Shown: positions 19,487 to 28,911 of the stretch, one piece after another
Position numbering within the stretch: position 1 is the stretch's first letter
Layout: the number at the start of each line of letters is the position of its first letter
Origin: JBBITI01 sp963735055
GTDB taxonomy: Bacteria > Chloroflexota > Dehalococcoidia > Dehalococcoidales > UBA2162
DNA length: 64,000 nt
Direction: 5' to 3'
Assembly: GCA_963735055.1 (NCBI GenBank)
Contig: CAVTJN010000022.1
Coordinates: 27,745 to 91,744 of the forward strand
Program-made: the position numbers and the translations under genes
The notes under the pieces: model-generated
Databases searched by the model: none
What the model was told of the DNA's origin: nothing
What the model saw: only the letters and a program-made list of their open reading frames with translations

Positions 19487-20047
19487 ATGTGTCCGATGCG
19501 AGTCATTTCAGGTACGGCCAAGGGGCGGCACCTCAAGGCCCCGGGACGCCCCACCCGACCAGCCACCGACCTCGTGCGGGGGGCGATCTTCTCGATTCTC
19601 GAGAACATGACCGATGACTGGGACCGCGTCCTTGACCTCTTTTCGGGCAGTGGGGCGCTCGGCATCGAGGCCTTGAGCCGGGGGGCGGGGTCAGTGGATT
19701 TCGTCGAGCGTGCGCCGCAGTGCTGTGATATAATCAAGGAAAATCTGGAAAAGACAGGGCTCGCCTCCGGCGCTCACGTCTACTGCACCACCGTCGGCAA
19801 GGCCCTCTCTTTTTTTGACAAGGAGTACGGAATTATTCTGGTGGATCCACCCTATTCCGATCCTGCGATCGGCGAGGTTGTGGAGCAGCTGGCCGGGTCT
19901 TCCCTGGTTGGGCCGGATACCACCGTTGTCGTCACTCACTCTTCCCGCCTGCCCCTGGCATCCACTTACGGCGGGCTTCGCATGGTCAAGGAGCATCGTC
20001 ATGGCGACAGTTCCATCGCAATATACCGAAAGGAGAGCAGGGCATGA
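19487..20047 (+). CDS. rsmD: 16S rRNA (guanine(966)-N(2))-methyltransferase
   Basis: About 186 residues from the ATG at 19487 (a second Met at 19496 is equally possible; the frame from 19454 overlaps the hydrolase and is rejected). RsmD landmarks: MRVISGTAKGRHL, RPATDLVRGAIFSIL, SAM-binding LDLFSGSGALGIEALSRGA and catalytic VDPPY. Methylates G966 of 16S rRNA. The TGA overlaps the coaD ATG; the rsmD-coaD pair is common in bacteria. Confidence 0.93.
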   Translation: MCPMRVISGTAKGRHLKAPGRPTRPATDLVRGAIFSILENMTDDWDRVLDLFSGSGALGIEALSRGAGSVDFVERAPQCCDIIKENLEKTGLASGAHVYCTTVGKALSFFDKEYGIILVDPPYSDPAIGEVVEQLAGSSLVGPDTTVVVTHSSRLPLASTYGGLRMVKEHRHGDSSIAIYRKESRA

Positions 20048-20529
20048 CCATAGCAGTCTACCCGGGCAGCTTTGACCCCATCACCAACGGGCATCTGGAC
20101 ATCGCCGCCAGGGCTTCCAGGCTTTTCGAACAGTTGATCATTGGCGTCTATGACACACCCGCCAAGAACCTTATGTTCAACACCCAGGAGCGGGAAGAGC
20201 TGGTCCGGCTGTCGATCGCCCATCTGCCGAATGTGCAGGTGAGGCCTTTTACGGGGCTGACGGTCGACTTCGCACGCCAGATGGGGGCGCGGGCGATGGT
20301 GCGCGGCCTCAGGGCACTCACCGATTTCGAGAATGAATTCCAGATGGCGATCATGAACAAGAAACTGGCGCCCGACTGTGAAGTGGTGTGCTTGATGAGC
20401 AATCTCAAGTACCAGTTCCTCAGTGCCAGTCTGCTCAAAGAGGTAGCCAATTTGGGCGGTGACATTGAAGACCTGGTGCCCAAACCGGTCGCGGCCGCCT
20501 TGAAACGGAGAATTCCCACCAGGCTCTAA
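20044..20529 (+). CDS. coaD: Phosphopantetheine adenylyltransferase
   Basis: 161 residues, normal length. Nucleotidyltransferase signature at the N-terminus (YPGSFDPITNGHLDI with the T/HxGH element), VRGLRALTDFENEFQMA in the middle, and LMSNLKYQFLSASLLKE near the C-terminus. Fourth step of CoA synthesis. Preceded by AAGGAGA inside rsmD and coupled to it. Confidence 0.96.
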   Translation: MTIAVYPGSFDPITNGHLDIAARASRLFEQLIIGVYDTPAKNLMFNTQEREELVRLSIAHLPNVQVRPFTGLTVDFARQMGARAMVRGLRALTDFENEFQMAIMNKKLAPDCEVVCLMSNLKYQFLSASLLKEVANLGGDIEDLVPKPVAAALKRRIPTRL

Positions 20530-20566
20530 GTCTCTGGCCAGCAATAAACAACTAGGAGGAAGTTAC

Positions 20567-20827
20567 ATGGCATTCAAGATCACCGAGGATTGCATTAGCT
20601 GTGGCGCTTGTGAGCCCGAATGCCCCAATCAGGCAATCAAGGAAGGGGACACCATATACGTGATTGACCCCGCCCGTTGTACTGAGTGCATCGGTTCTCA
20701 TCCGGCGTCCCGTTGCGTCGAGGTCTGCCCGGTGGACGCCCCAAAGCTTGACCCCGCCCATAAGGAGAGCCGTGACCAGCTCTTGGCAAAATGGAAGGCC
20801 CTCCACCCCGGACAAACGCCGAAGTAA
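20567..20827 (+). CDS. 2[4Fe-4S] ferredoxin, YfhL type
   Basis: 86 residues with eight cluster Cys: C-x2-C-x2-C-x3-C-P (CISCGACEPECP) and C-x2-C-x8-C-x3-C-P with a longer insertion between the second pair, as in Alvin/YfhL ferredoxins. Good AGGAGG site. It is the last gene before a strong hairpin and closes the purine-coaD run. Confidence 0.95.
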   Translation: MAFKITEDCISCGACEPECPNQAIKEGDTIYVIDPARCTECIGSHPASRCVEVCPVDAPKLDPAHKESRDQLLAKWKALHPGQTPK

Positions 20828-20844
20828 CCGGGAGGGACCATGTC

Positions 20845-20877
20845 ACGGGCTGAGCTTGGAGTCCAAGCTTAGCCCGT
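20845..20877. terminator. Bidirectional hairpin between ferredoxin and exporter operon
   Basis: Inverted repeat ACGGGCTGAGCTTGG and CCAAGCTTAGCCCGT with a 3-base loop, one G:T-type mismatch. It lies between two convergent genes. No T-tract follows on either side, so strong termination is not certain. Confidence 0.65.
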
Positions 20878-20906
20878 TGCCGTTTGGAGCCGCGTCCCGA
20901 ACGCGA

Positions 20907-22157
20907 TCATCCGTAGTGCAATGCGTCGATCGGATTCAGTCTGGCCGCCCGCATGGCCGGGTAGATCCCCGAAGCAAGACCGATGAACAGGGACACGGAT
21001 ACCGCCAAGACTACGATGTCCGGTGAGACCACGGCTTGTATCTTAATGCCCGAGAACTGCAGATGGGACACGGCGAAGGCAATCGCCCAACCCCCCAGGA
21101 TGCCGATGCCGCCGCCGGCGAGGCTCAACACGGCGGCTTCGATCAGAAATTGACTCAGGATATCCCGCCGCTTTGCCCCTACCGCCTTACGGATGCCGAT
21201 CTCCCGCGTTCGCTCGGTCACGGACACGAGCATGATGTTCATGATGCCAATCCCCCCGACGAGCAGCGAGATTCCGGCAATCGCGCTCAGAAAGATGGTG
21301 AACACGCCGGTCACCTGGCTGAAAATGTCCAATACCTGCTCCTGACTCACCACGGCGAAATCCGCCTTCTGGTCGTCGCCAATCCGGTGCCGGCGGCGCA
21401 GAACGGCATCGATTTCGTCGGTAACATCGCTGATCGTTTCCGAACTCGCCGCCTTCACCGAGATTGACTGTACCGCGTCTTGCCCCGCCGGCGTGCGATT
21501 GGTGAACAGCCGCGTCTGAAAGGTGGTGATGGGCGTGACCACCACGTCGTCGAGACTCATGCCCATCATCGCCCCGCCCTTGGCCTGCAGCACTCCGATG
21601 ACGGTGAACCTGATGCCCTTGAGCTTCACGTTCTGACCCAGGGGATCTCTGGGTCCAAAAAGGTCCCGGGCGACCTCACTACCAAGGACGATAACCGAGT
21701 CGCGGGACGCCACATGCCGGTCGGACAGGAATTGGCCCGACTGGATACTGTAGTTGTAGGCGAGCAGGTATTCAGGGGTGGCCCCGTGGATCACCGCTCT
21801 CTTAGTATCACCCCCGTAGCTGACCTCAACAAAATTCTCGTTGACCGGGGCCACGGCAACCACCGAGGGGATACGCTCGAGCGCGGTTGCGTCATCCAGG
21901 GTTAGCGAGGCGGTGGCATACCCCGGAGCAAGCGCCGCCATCCCAGAGGTCTCAGACGAACTCGGCATGACGTACAGGACGTTGGTTCCAAGTTGTTCAA
22001 AAGTGGACGCTACTGTAGCCTGGGCGCCCCTCCCCAGCGACATCAGGGATATCACCGCCCCGACGCCGATGATAATGCCGAGCATGGTCAACGCCGAGCG
22101 CATCTTGTTTGAGAGCAGGGACCGTACGGCGATGATGAGGGCCTCGATCAGTTTCAT
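20907..22157 (-). CDS. MacB-type ABC transporter permease
   Basis: 416 residues: N-terminal helix (about 15-40) with MLGIIIGVGAVISLMSLG, a large extracytoplasmic MacB_PCD domain (about 45-270), then three C-terminal FtsX helices (SAIAGISLLVGGIGIMNIML, the last ending near PAMRAARLNPIDAL). The ATP-binding gene is separate and coupled through ATGA. Lipoprotein or peptide/drug export is typical for the family. Ends facing the ferredoxin hairpin. Confidence 0.93.
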   Translation of the reverse strand: MKLIEALIIAVRSLLSNKMRSALTMLGIIIGVGAVISLMSLGRGAQATVASTFEQLGTNVLYVMPSSSETSGMAALAPGYATASLTLDDATALERIPSVVAVAPVNENFVEVSYGGDTKRAVIHGATPEYLLAYNYSIQSGQFLSDRHVASRDSVIVLGSEVARDLFGPRDPLGQNVKLKGIRFTVIGVLQAKGGAMMGMSLDDVVVTPITTFQTRLFTNRTPAGQDAVQSISVKAASSETISDVTDEIDAVLRRRHRIGDDQKADFAVVSQEQVLDIFSQVTGVFTIFLSAIAGISLLVGGIGIMNIMLVSVTERTREIGIRKAVGAKRRDILSQFLIEAAVLSLAGGGIGILGGWAIAFAVSHLQFSGIKIQAVVSPDIVVLAVSVSLFIGLASGIYPAMRAARLNPIDALHYG

Positions 22158-22831
22158 TGATTGTTGGTCCGTTCGTCGCTGACGATGAGGCCATCCTTAA
22201 GTCGGATGATTCGCGGCGTATGCGCCGCGATGTCCATCTCGTGTGTCACCACGACTATCGTAATACCGTCGGCGTTCAGTTCGCGAAACAGATTCACGAT
22301 ACCCTCGGCCGAGGCCGTATCGAGATTACCGGTGGGCTCGTCGGCCAGGATGAGCGAAGGATTGTTGATAAGAGCGCGGGCGATGGCCACGCGCTGTTGC
22401 TCGCCTCCTGAAAGTTCGGTGGGTTTGTGGTCCGCCCGTTCACCAAGCCCCACTCTCTGAAGGGCTTCCAGCGCTCGCCGCCGCTTCTGCATACTGCCGC
22501 GATACACAAGCGGCAGTTCGACATTTGACGCGGCATTGGCCCGTCTCAATAGATTGAAGTCCTGGAACACGAACCCGAGCTTGCGGTTCCGCAATTCGGC
22601 CAGACGGTTGTCGTTCAGCCGGCTGACGTCCTCATCCTCGAACGTGTACCTGCCGGAAGTGGGGTTGTCGAGGCAGCCAATGATATTCATCAGGGTTGAC
22701 TTGCCCGAACCGGAGGCGCCGATGATGGATACCAGTTCGCCGCGCTCGATGCTGAGGCTGACGCCGCGGAGTGCTTTGACCTCCACCCGGCCCATGCGAT
22801 AAGTCTTGGCCACGTTTTCAAGCTGAATCAT
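22154..22831 (-). CDS. MacB/LolD-type ABC transporter ATP-binding protein
   Basis: 225 residues. Walker A GASGSGKST near 36, Q-loop VFQDFNLL, signature LSGGEQQR, Walker B LILADEPTGNLD, switch His in VVTHEMD. The LolD/MacB consensus NLD follows the Walker B. Partner of the permease (4-base overlap) and of the adaptor 10 bases upstream: a three-gene exporter operon. Confidence 0.96.
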   Translation of the reverse strand: MIQLENVAKTYRMGRVEVKALRGVSLSIERGELVSIIGASGSGKSTLMNIIGCLDNPTSGRYTFEDEDVSRLNDNRLAELRNRKLGFVFQDFNLLRRANAASNVELPLVYRGSMQKRRRALEALQRVGLGERADHKPTELSGGEQQRVAIARALINNPSLILADEPTGNLDTASAEGIVNLFRELNADGITIVVVTHEMDIAAHTPRIIRLKDGLIVSDERTNNQ

Positions 22832-22841
22832 GGCGCTTCGG

Positions 22842-24119
22842 TTAGAACAGCCCCGGCGCCGACTGGTTTGACCTCTCTACCACCACCGTTTCCCCCTCTT
22901 CAAGCCCGCCCGTAATCTCGGTGAGAATGCCGTCGCTGATGCCGGTCGTCACAGCTTTTTCCCTGGTCTGGCCGTTCGAGATGACGGTGACCACATCCTC
23001 GCCCCCCGCGTTCTTTCGGATGGCACGGTCGGGAACGAGCAGGACGCTCTTTCGTTCCGCGACGGAGATGTCGGCCGAGGCACTCATGCCCGCCCGCAGA
23101 CCGGCGTTCTCCGGCACTTCGAATACAACTAGCGTGTCATAAGTCACGACCCCACTCTGCAGAGACGGCAGCACATCTATGGAATCAACCGTGCCCTCGA
23201 TTCTCTGACCCGGTGCCGCATCCACCTCGATGCTCGCTTTTTGACCGGCTCGAACCTGGGTAACGTCAATCTCATCCACCTGGATTTCGAGACGCATTCG
23301 GGACGGGTCAATGATCTCAGCGACCGCAACCCCGGGGGAGACGGAATCCTTTGCGTTGACATTCAAGCGGGCGACAATCCCGTCGAATGGAGCAACCATC
23401 GTCGCCTCCTCCAACTGCTTTCTGGCCTGGTCAAGGGTACTCTTCGCCAACTTCGATGACTGCTCAGCAAGGTCTTTTGACTGCCGGGCGGCTTCGACCT
23501 GAAGACGACGGATGGCCATCTCTTCGGTATCGTAGTTGGTGATCAACGCGTCGAGTTTGGCCTCCGCCGCCGCCAGCCGGGCCTGGGCATAAATCAGCGC
23601 CGTCGCCCATGTCTGCTGCTGGGCGGGAGATGCTGCGGCCATGTTGGAGACGAGGTACTGGACGTACGACTTCGCCTCATCAAGATCGGTCTGGGCGATC
23701 TCCACCTCAGAAAAGGTGTGCCGGCCCAGCGCTTCATTCAGGGCCCGTTCGGCTGTCTTCAGTCCGATATCAGCCTGACTCACCGTGGCCACGGCCTGGG
23801 CCAGCGCTACCTCGGCCTGGGCCACCGCCAGCTCCAGAGAATCGGTGGCCAGCGTCGCAATCCTGTCTCCCTTGATCACCCTCTGGCCTTCGGCAACGTG
23901 GATATTGCCGACCCGCCCGGGCATGCCGAAACTCAGTCTCCGGCTATTGATGGCCTCCAGGTTGCCGCTGCCGCTGACCGTAACCGTAAGATTACCGCGG
24001 GTGACCTTCACGAGTTGCTGGGTGGTGCCGGCGGTCTTCCCACCGAGGGCGTCACAGGACAGCGTCCCCACCACCGTGAAACAGAGGAACAGGAATCCTA
24101 CCAATCGCCACGCTTTCAA
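22842..24119 (-). CDS. HlyD/RND-type periplasmic adaptor, probable lipoprotein
   Basis: 425 residues. Signal peptide about 1-22 ends at GTLSC, a lipobox-like Cys, so the protein is probably lipid-anchored. Then come a barrel-sandwich (lipoyl) half with VSGSGNLEAIN, a long coiled-coil hairpin (about 90-220), the second lipoyl half with APFDGIVARLNV and a beta-barrel domain with VDEIDVTQVRAGQ. MacA-like. First gene of the exporter operon, with the ATPase and permease following. No outer-membrane channel is encoded nearby, which fits a monoderm or atypical envelope. Confidence 0.9.
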   Translation of the reverse strand: MKAWRLVGFLFLCFTVVGTLSCDALGGKTAGTTQQLVKVTRGNLTVTVSGSGNLEAINSRRLSFGMPGRVGNIHVAEGQRVIKGDRIATLATDSLELAVAQAEVALAQAVATVSQADIGLKTAERALNEALGRHTFSEVEIAQTDLDEAKSYVQYLVSNMAAASPAQQQTWATALIYAQARLAAAEAKLDALITNYDTEEMAIRRLQVEAARQSKDLAEQSSKLAKSTLDQARKQLEEATMVAPFDGIVARLNVNAKDSVSPGVAVAEIIDPSRMRLEIQVDEIDVTQVRAGQKASIEVDAAPGQRIEGTVDSIDVLPSLQSGVVTYDTLVVFEVPENAGLRAGMSASADISVAERKSVLLVPDRAIRKNAGGEDVVTVISNGQTREKAVTTGISDGILTEITGGLEEGETVVVERSNQSAPGLF

Positions 24120-24264
24120 GATGCCTCCTTCCCGCCCCCCCGGAATATTCTACTACATCCCACCTGAACTGCACCACGGCTGGGGACTGGGTGGGACTGG
24201 TCCAGGGCAGGTAAGACGACCACAAATGTCCGCATCGAGCAGAGCCAAAGAAACGTCCGTTCCA

Positions 24265-24320
24265 TCCGGCTTTGCGGGACCACTTGTGGTTGTCCTCCCT
24301 ATCACGGAGACCATCCCGAC
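24265..24320 (-). repeat. Copy of an intergenic repeat family
   Basis: On the minus strand the text reads TCCCGACTGCGTCGGGA (a 7-bp hairpin), then TGGTCTCCG, GATAGG and GGACAACCAC. The same words occur, in the same order, in two places at 62575-62775. The whole 244-base gap 24120-24363 holds no gene. REP-like dispersed repeat is inference. Confidence 0.5.
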
Positions 24321-24363
24321 GCAGTCGGGAGGCGAAGCAATCCGAATCAAGGGTGTGTGATAG

Positions 24364-25620
24364 TCACCGATCAAGATCGCTTTGGGGTCGCTTGTGCTCT
24401 TTGATAAAGATAAAACAGGCCGTGCCCGACAAGGCGGCCAGCGCCCACAGGATAAACGGCCACGTCTGGTTGGTCTCCGCCAGTCTGCCTCCCACGGCCG
24501 GCAACACGAACCCGCCGAAGTTGGCCAGGCCCCCGATCAGGCCGAGAGCGGTGCCGGCATAGGCGTAGCCTATTTCCTTGATCTGTACTGCATGGGAGAT
24601 CACCAGGGCGCCGATGCCCTGTGTCAGGCATCCTGCCAGCGGTATCAATACCCAAAAGAGCGCCGGGTCAGCCACCGCCAGCAGCAGAATGGTGGCCGAC
24701 GTGGTCACCGCACTGGCAATCATGACCGCCTTACCGGCCCCAATCCGGTCGGCCAGCGCCGGAATAACGATGGCGCCCGCGATACTGGCCACAAACAGGG
24801 TGGACGCCATCGTATCGCCAACCCCTTTGTCGAGTCCGATCTTCTCCAGGTAGACCGGCAAGTAGCCGTTCAGGGAGATGAAACTACCCACGACGCCCAG
24901 GTTCCCCAGCGACAACAGCCACACGTCGCGGACCCGGAACACAGCTGCCATCGATTCCCGAAACGAAGGACGTAACCGGGGGACGTTCCCCTCGTCCGGC
25001 CGCTTCGGCATGAGGGCGCGTCCCATCACCGCAAACCAGACCACGGCCATGGCGCCGCACAGTCCGCTGTAGGCAAAGAGCACGTTCCGCCAGGAACCGA
25101 CCAGCGGCATGACAACGGTGGCGCTCAGCGCAGTGGTCAACACCCCGCCGACGGCAAAACCGGAGATCGAGATTCCGGTGGCCAGTCCGAGCTGGCTCTT
25201 GGGAAAGAACACGGCCGCGATCCGCTGCAGGTTGGGGAAGACCAGCGCCACGCTGGCGCCGCAAAGGAACATGGATGCAGTCAGCGTGGCAAGGTTGGTC
25301 GACATGCCCCTCAGTCCGCTCGTGATGGCCACCGCGATGCAGCCGATGCCGATGGCCCGGGTGAATCCAACCCGGTCTCCCAGCATGCCGCCGGGCAAGG
25401 CCACCACCGCCGCCCCGACGGGCAGCATACTCCACAACAGTCCTATTTGGCCCAGGGACAGGTTCAGCTCGCCGGCGGCGGCGCTGAACAGCACGGGCAT
25501 CACCGTCCAGGGCAGGCCGACGACCAGCATGTGGACCAGAGTGACCAGACTAAGGGCGTGCCACTTGTTGAGGGCGCTCTCCCGCCCCCGCCCGCTTGAA
25601 CGATTCGTCTTTCCCATCAA
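24364..25620 (-). CDS. MFS transporter
   Basis: 418 residues and 12 predicted helices. The loop 2-3 motif is GGMLGDRVGFTRA, and a matching one lies in the second half (ALADRIGAGKA). Class resembles NNP/oxalate-formate or CynX-type carriers rather than sugar porters. There is no useful context for a substrate: it stands alone between the exporter operon and the phosphoribosyltransferase. N-terminal 20 residues are basic and cytoplasmic. Confidence 0.88.
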   Translation of the reverse strand: MMGKTNRSSGRGRESALNKWHALSLVTLVHMLVVGLPWTVMPVLFSAAAGELNLSLGQIGLLWSMLPVGAAVVALPGGMLGDRVGFTRAIGIGCIAVAITSGLRGMSTNLATLTASMFLCGASVALVFPNLQRIAAVFFPKSQLGLATGISISGFAVGGVLTTALSATVVMPLVGSWRNVLFAYSGLCGAMAVVWFAVMGRALMPKRPDEGNVPRLRPSFRESMAAVFRVRDVWLLSLGNLGVVGSFISLNGYLPVYLEKIGLDKGVGDTMASTLFVASIAGAIVIPALADRIGAGKAVMIASAVTTSATILLLAVADPALFWVLIPLAGCLTQGIGALVISHAVQIKEIGYAYAGTALGLIGGLANFGGFVLPAVGGRLAETNQTWPFILWALAALSGTACFIFIKEHKRPQSDLDR

Positions 25621-25721
25621 ATCAAGTCATCCAACGGTTGACCTCGACGGCGGTTCGCGCTCCGATCCCGGCCCGTCCGGAAGTCATGATTCTCCCCGAG
25701 CGTGGAACAGTCAGGGTGAAG

Positions 25722-26390
25722 CTATCGGGATTGCCGACCCAATCGGGGGTAGCCCCGGTGAGCCTCCAGGACCCGGGCCACTTCGGCGTCGCCCACGTCG
25801 TGCCAGTGCCGGTAGTAATCGGCCACCGTAAATCTGGCTCCGGTGCCTTCCGCCAGGGTGACGACTCGGGCCGCTGGTCTGACTCTTCCCAAGGCAACGG
25901 ACGAGGCGGCCGGCACTGCCACCACTATCTCGCGGGGCCGCCGCCGCTTGACCGATTCCACGGCCGCCAGCATCGTGTAGCCCGATGCCAGGCCGTCATC
26001 GACGATAATGGCGATCTTTCCCCGCACCATGGAGAGCGGCCGGTCCCTGCGATACAGCAGGCTGCGCTGGCGGACCTGTTGTGTCACCAGTCCCACCTGC
26101 TCGTTGACCTGTTCTTGCGTGACACCCTTACTCCTGACCAGTTCCTCGTTCAAAATGATGGAACCATCATCGGCCAGTGCTCCAAAGCCCGACTCCGGGG
26201 ACAGCGGCAGGGGAAGCTTCCGGACGACGACGACGTCAAGGTCCGCCTCGAGCGCGGTGGCAATTTCCGAGGCCAGGAGTATGCCGCCGTTAGGTATGGC
26301 GAGGACGAGCACGGATTGTCCCTTATAGTCTGTGAGCACCGCCGCCAGTTGTCTGCCGGCGTCATGCCGGCTTTCAAACATCGGGCTCAT
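25722..26390 (-). CDS. Phosphoribosyltransferase family protein
   Basis: About 222 residues from the Met at 26390. PRTase fold with the PRPP loop IIVDDGLASGYTM near 120, preceded by hydrophobic strands, and an N-terminal VLAIPNGGILLASEIA block. This group (with KLPLPLSPESGFGALA) resembles the DNA-associated or stand-alone predicted PRTases often found near hydrolases; the actual base substrate is unknown. The C-terminus reads HWHDVGDAEV. Confidence 0.85.
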   Translation of the reverse strand: MSPMFESRHDAGRQLAAVLTDYKGQSVLVLAIPNGGILLASEIATALEADLDVVVVRKLPLPLSPESGFGALADDGSIILNEELVRSKGVTQEQVNEQVGLVTQQVRQRSLLYRRDRPLSMVRGKIAIIVDDGLASGYTMLAAVESVKRRRPREIVVAVPAASSVALGRVRPAARVVTLAEGTGARFTVADYYRHWHDVGDAEVARVLEAHRGYPRLGRQSR

Positions 26391-26496
26391 TCTGGGAGGA
26401 TACAATCACTTTCTCGCTTCTGTCACGCACCAGTGCTTATCCTGACTGGCCGGGACATTATCATTTGCCTGGACGCCTAAGAAGAATTCGATCGCT

Positions 26497-27087
26497 TCAG
26501 AAGATGCGGCCGGCTTCTCGAGACTTGAAGAACAGGCCGGCCAGCAGGCCGAAGGCAAGGCCGCCCAGATGGGCTTCCCAGGCAATGTTGCCCGCGGCAA
26601 AGAAAGTCAACAGAAAACCGCCCACGACGGCGGCCCACAGTGGAATCGGCGCCGGTATCGGAAAGACGAACACGGGCAGCCGGGGGCGCATCAGTACCAG
26701 GGCGCCTTCAACGGCGAAAATGGCGCCGGAAGCACCCACAACGCCATATGCCAGAGACATCGGGGAGGCAAGCAGCCAGAAGAAGACGTTACCGATCAAC
26801 CCCCCAACCAGGTAGACGATAAGGAACTTCCTTTCACCAATCAGGCTGACCAGGAACCCTCCGAAGAAATAGAGGACCAGCATGTTGAACAGTATGTGGG
26901 TGATGCTGCCGTGCACGAAGAGACTGGTCAGTATTGTCCACGGACGCTCGGCAAGAGTCGCCGGCACGAACTCCAGAACGGAAACGAGGCGGGGACTAAT
27001 GTAGGTGGCGATGAATACCACCACGCAGGTGATGATGATGTATCCGACGACCCCCAAACCGGGAGTCCCGTAGCCTCGATATCTCAT
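26497..27087 (-). CDS. Rhomboid-family intramembrane serine protease
   Basis: About 196 residues from the Met at 27087 (MRYRGYG). Six helices. The catalytic Ser lies in GASGAIFA and the catalytic His in WEAHLGGLAFG; the HN motif of helix 2 reads HGSITHILFNM. Cleaves membrane-bound substrates near the outer face. Divergent from the 400-residue membrane protein at 27223. Confidence 0.93.
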   Translation of the reverse strand: MRYRGYGTPGLGVVGYIIITCVVVFIATYISPRLVSVLEFVPATLAERPWTILTSLFVHGSITHILFNMLVLYFFGGFLVSLIGERKFLIVYLVGGLIGNVFFWLLASPMSLAYGVVGASGAIFAVEGALVLMRPRLPVFVFPIPAPIPLWAAVVGGFLLTFFAAGNIAWEAHLGGLAFGLLAGLFFKSREAGRIF

Positions 27088-27162
27088 TCTCACTCCAGGA
27101 AACACAGACTGATTTTATTCATGATAGCGACAGAGCCTGAAGGATGCAAGACGGAAGTAATA

Positions 27163-27191
27163 TTGACGGGTTGATAGTGTCCCGGTATCAT
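27163..27191 (+). promoter_or_regulatory. Promoter of the membrane protein at 27223
   Basis: -35 TTGACG (27163-27168), 17-base spacer, -10 TATCAT (27186-27191). Because it overlaps the ATG at 27190, that ATG cannot be the start of a transcript made here; the TTG at 27223 with GAGGGGG upstream is preferred. Confidence 0.6.
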
Positions 27192-27222
27192 GGCCTTCAG
27201 GGACCATCTTGAGGGGGCGTGG

Positions 27223-28392
27223 TTGAAAGTCCTGAAAGCTGTCGGCCTGACTATTCTCGGTTTCCTGCTTTTCGTGTCGCTATCTGTTCTTGGACTGGCC
27301 CTGACCGTCAATAGCACTCTGCTCCAACCGCGTTTTCTGCCCAACGAACTTGACCATCTGAACATAGGGTCGCTGGCGGCCGAAACCATCGGCACCGGCG
27401 ACGGCGACCTCTCTCCGGCGACGCGGGAGGCTGTGTTACGTACTGTCACGGTCCTGGAACCGCAGATCAAGACACAGGTCAGGAACGCCAGTGACCGGGT
27501 CTACGCGTACCTGCTGGGTGACGCGCAGAGCATCGACCTGTCCGAAGTCCTGAAGGGCACCATTCTCAACAAGGACTTCGTCGCTTCGATCGTTGATGAG
27601 TCGAACACCGTGGCACTGGCCAGGCAGGACCTGAGGGATCAACTCGCTGATCTCATACCGCCGGGCCAGCAGCAACTGGTCCGTTATCTGGACACGGCGA
27701 TGCCCAGCATTGATCCCTGGCTGAAACAGGAAATCAACGCGGCCGCCGGGCCGGTCGTCGACTACCTCCTGGGGGAGAGCCCCACGTTGCACCTGGTGGT
27801 CCAGTTGGATCAGATGAAGTCCATCCTCCGACCCAACCTGCGGGCGGCATTCCTGAGTTCGCCCCCGCCTGAACTGGCCGGGGCTACCCAGGCACAGACG
27901 GACACCGTCTTTGCCCAGTACTACGAACAGGCCGCGGCTGCAGTCCCGGCGACGGCAACGATCGGTCCCTCCAGCCTCGGCATTGGTCCCTCAGCGTCCC
28001 TGGCTCAAGCGCTTTCGGACGCGGAGTCAGGTCTTACCAAGGCCCGCACCGGCATCGCCCAATTCCGCGTCTACTATGTCCTCTTGTGGGTACTGGCCGC
28101 CCTGCTGGTTCTCGGCATCATCCTCATTCACCGGGCGGTGAGGGCGGCCACTCGTGATCTCGGCATCATCTTCCTGTCCTACGGCGCCCTTGAATTCGTG
28201 GGCGTCCTCGTCGCCGGCTACTTCCTGGGTGCCGTTAGTGTGTCCGGCCTGCCGGCCGCGCTTCAATCGTGGCTCCCGGGCTTTTACGCCGACTTCTTCC
28301 GGCCGCTGAAGGTGTTCAGCGTGACGCTGGCGATCGCCGGTTTAGCCATGGTGATCATCTCGGTGCTCTACCGCCGCCGTCCCGCTGTCTGA
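27223..28392 (+). CDS. Integral membrane protein of unknown function
   Basis: 389 residues from the TTG at 27223 (GAGGGGG 5 bases upstream). One N-terminal helix (about 5-30) is followed by an outside domain of about 240 residues rich in charged and Gln residues (NVALARQDLRDQLADLIPPGQQQ style). Three to four C-terminal helices follow (VLLWVLAALLVLGIILI and later). I do not recognise the family; the two-part layout suits a sensor or a protein that organises the envelope. Its 3' end overlaps the convergent NfeD-like gene by 51 bases. Confidence 0.7.
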   Translation: MKVLKAVGLTILGFLLFVSLSVLGLALTVNSTLLQPRFLPNELDHLNIGSLAAETIGTGDGDLSPATREAVLRTVTVLEPQIKTQVRNASDRVYAYLLGDAQSIDLSEVLKGTILNKDFVASIVDESNTVALARQDLRDQLADLIPPGQQQLVRYLDTAMPSIDPWLKQEINAAAGPVVDYLLGESPTLHLVVQLDQMKSILRPNLRAAFLSSPPPELAGATQAQTDTVFAQYYEQAAAAVPATATIGPSSLGIGPSASLAQALSDAESGLTKARTGIAQFRVYYVLLWVLAALLVLGIILIHRAVRAATRDLGIIFLSYGALEFVGVLVAGYFLGAVSVSGLPAALQSWLPGFYADFFRPLKVFSVTLAIAGLAMVIISVLYRRRPAV

Positions 28393-28773
28393 GTCCCGGG
28401 CGCGCACCAGCAACTGCAGCCCCCGCCGATCCACCACGACTACTCTGGCACCGGAATCGATTCGTCCGCTGACGGCGCGGCCGGCCCATAACTCGCCCCG
28501 AATCTTCACCATGCCCTCGGGATCAAGCGGCCTGACGACAATACCTTTCAGTCCCTTCATATCGCCCAGGCCATTAACCGGCTTCCGCCGGAGGGCAGCA
28601 GTCCCCTTCCTGTATGTGAAGATGGTCCAGGCGAGCCACGCGAGCATGGCGAACAGCAACAGCGGGACCGGAATATTGACGCCCAGGTGGGGCAAAAGCC
28701 AGAGGCCCGCATACAACGCTGCCGCCTCTTCGACGATGGTGCTGATGATGTTTAAGATCAGCCGTCCGCTCAT
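28342..28773 (-). CDS. NfeD-like membrane protein
   Basis: 143 residues: two N-terminal helices (about 5-25 and 33-55), then an OB-fold-type domain (MKGLKGIVVRPLDPEGMVKIRGELW and SGARVVVVDRRGLQLLV) as in NfeD C-terminal domains. NfeD proteins partner with SPFH/stomatin proteins, none of which is in the window. An extended -10 TGTTATAAT lies just upstream (minus strand, 28795-28803). Confidence 0.85.
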   Translation of the reverse strand: MSGRLILNIISTIVEEAAALYAGLWLLPHLGVNIPVPLLLFAMLAWLAWTIFTYRKGTAALRRKPVNGLGDMKGLKGIVVRPLDPEGMVKIRGELWAGRAVSGRIDSGARVVVVDRRGLQLLVRARDSDSGTAAVEHRDDHHG

Positions 28774-28847
28774 GGTTGTGACTCCGTGGGACCGATTATA
28801 ACAGGTCCTCAGGCACGCCGGCGTCGGTCGCCGAGGGCGCCGCCGGC

Positions 28848-28876
28848 TTGGTGTTCGCCGAAGCGGATGCTATAAT
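28848..28876 (+). promoter_or_regulatory. Promoter of gatC-gatA-proS
   Basis: -35 TTGGTG (28848-28853), 17-base spacer, perfect -10 TATAAT (28871-28876), about 30 bases before the gatC start. Confidence 0.75.
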
Positions 28877-28911
28877 CCACTAGAATTCAACGTTCTTGAG
28901 TGAGGGCGGCC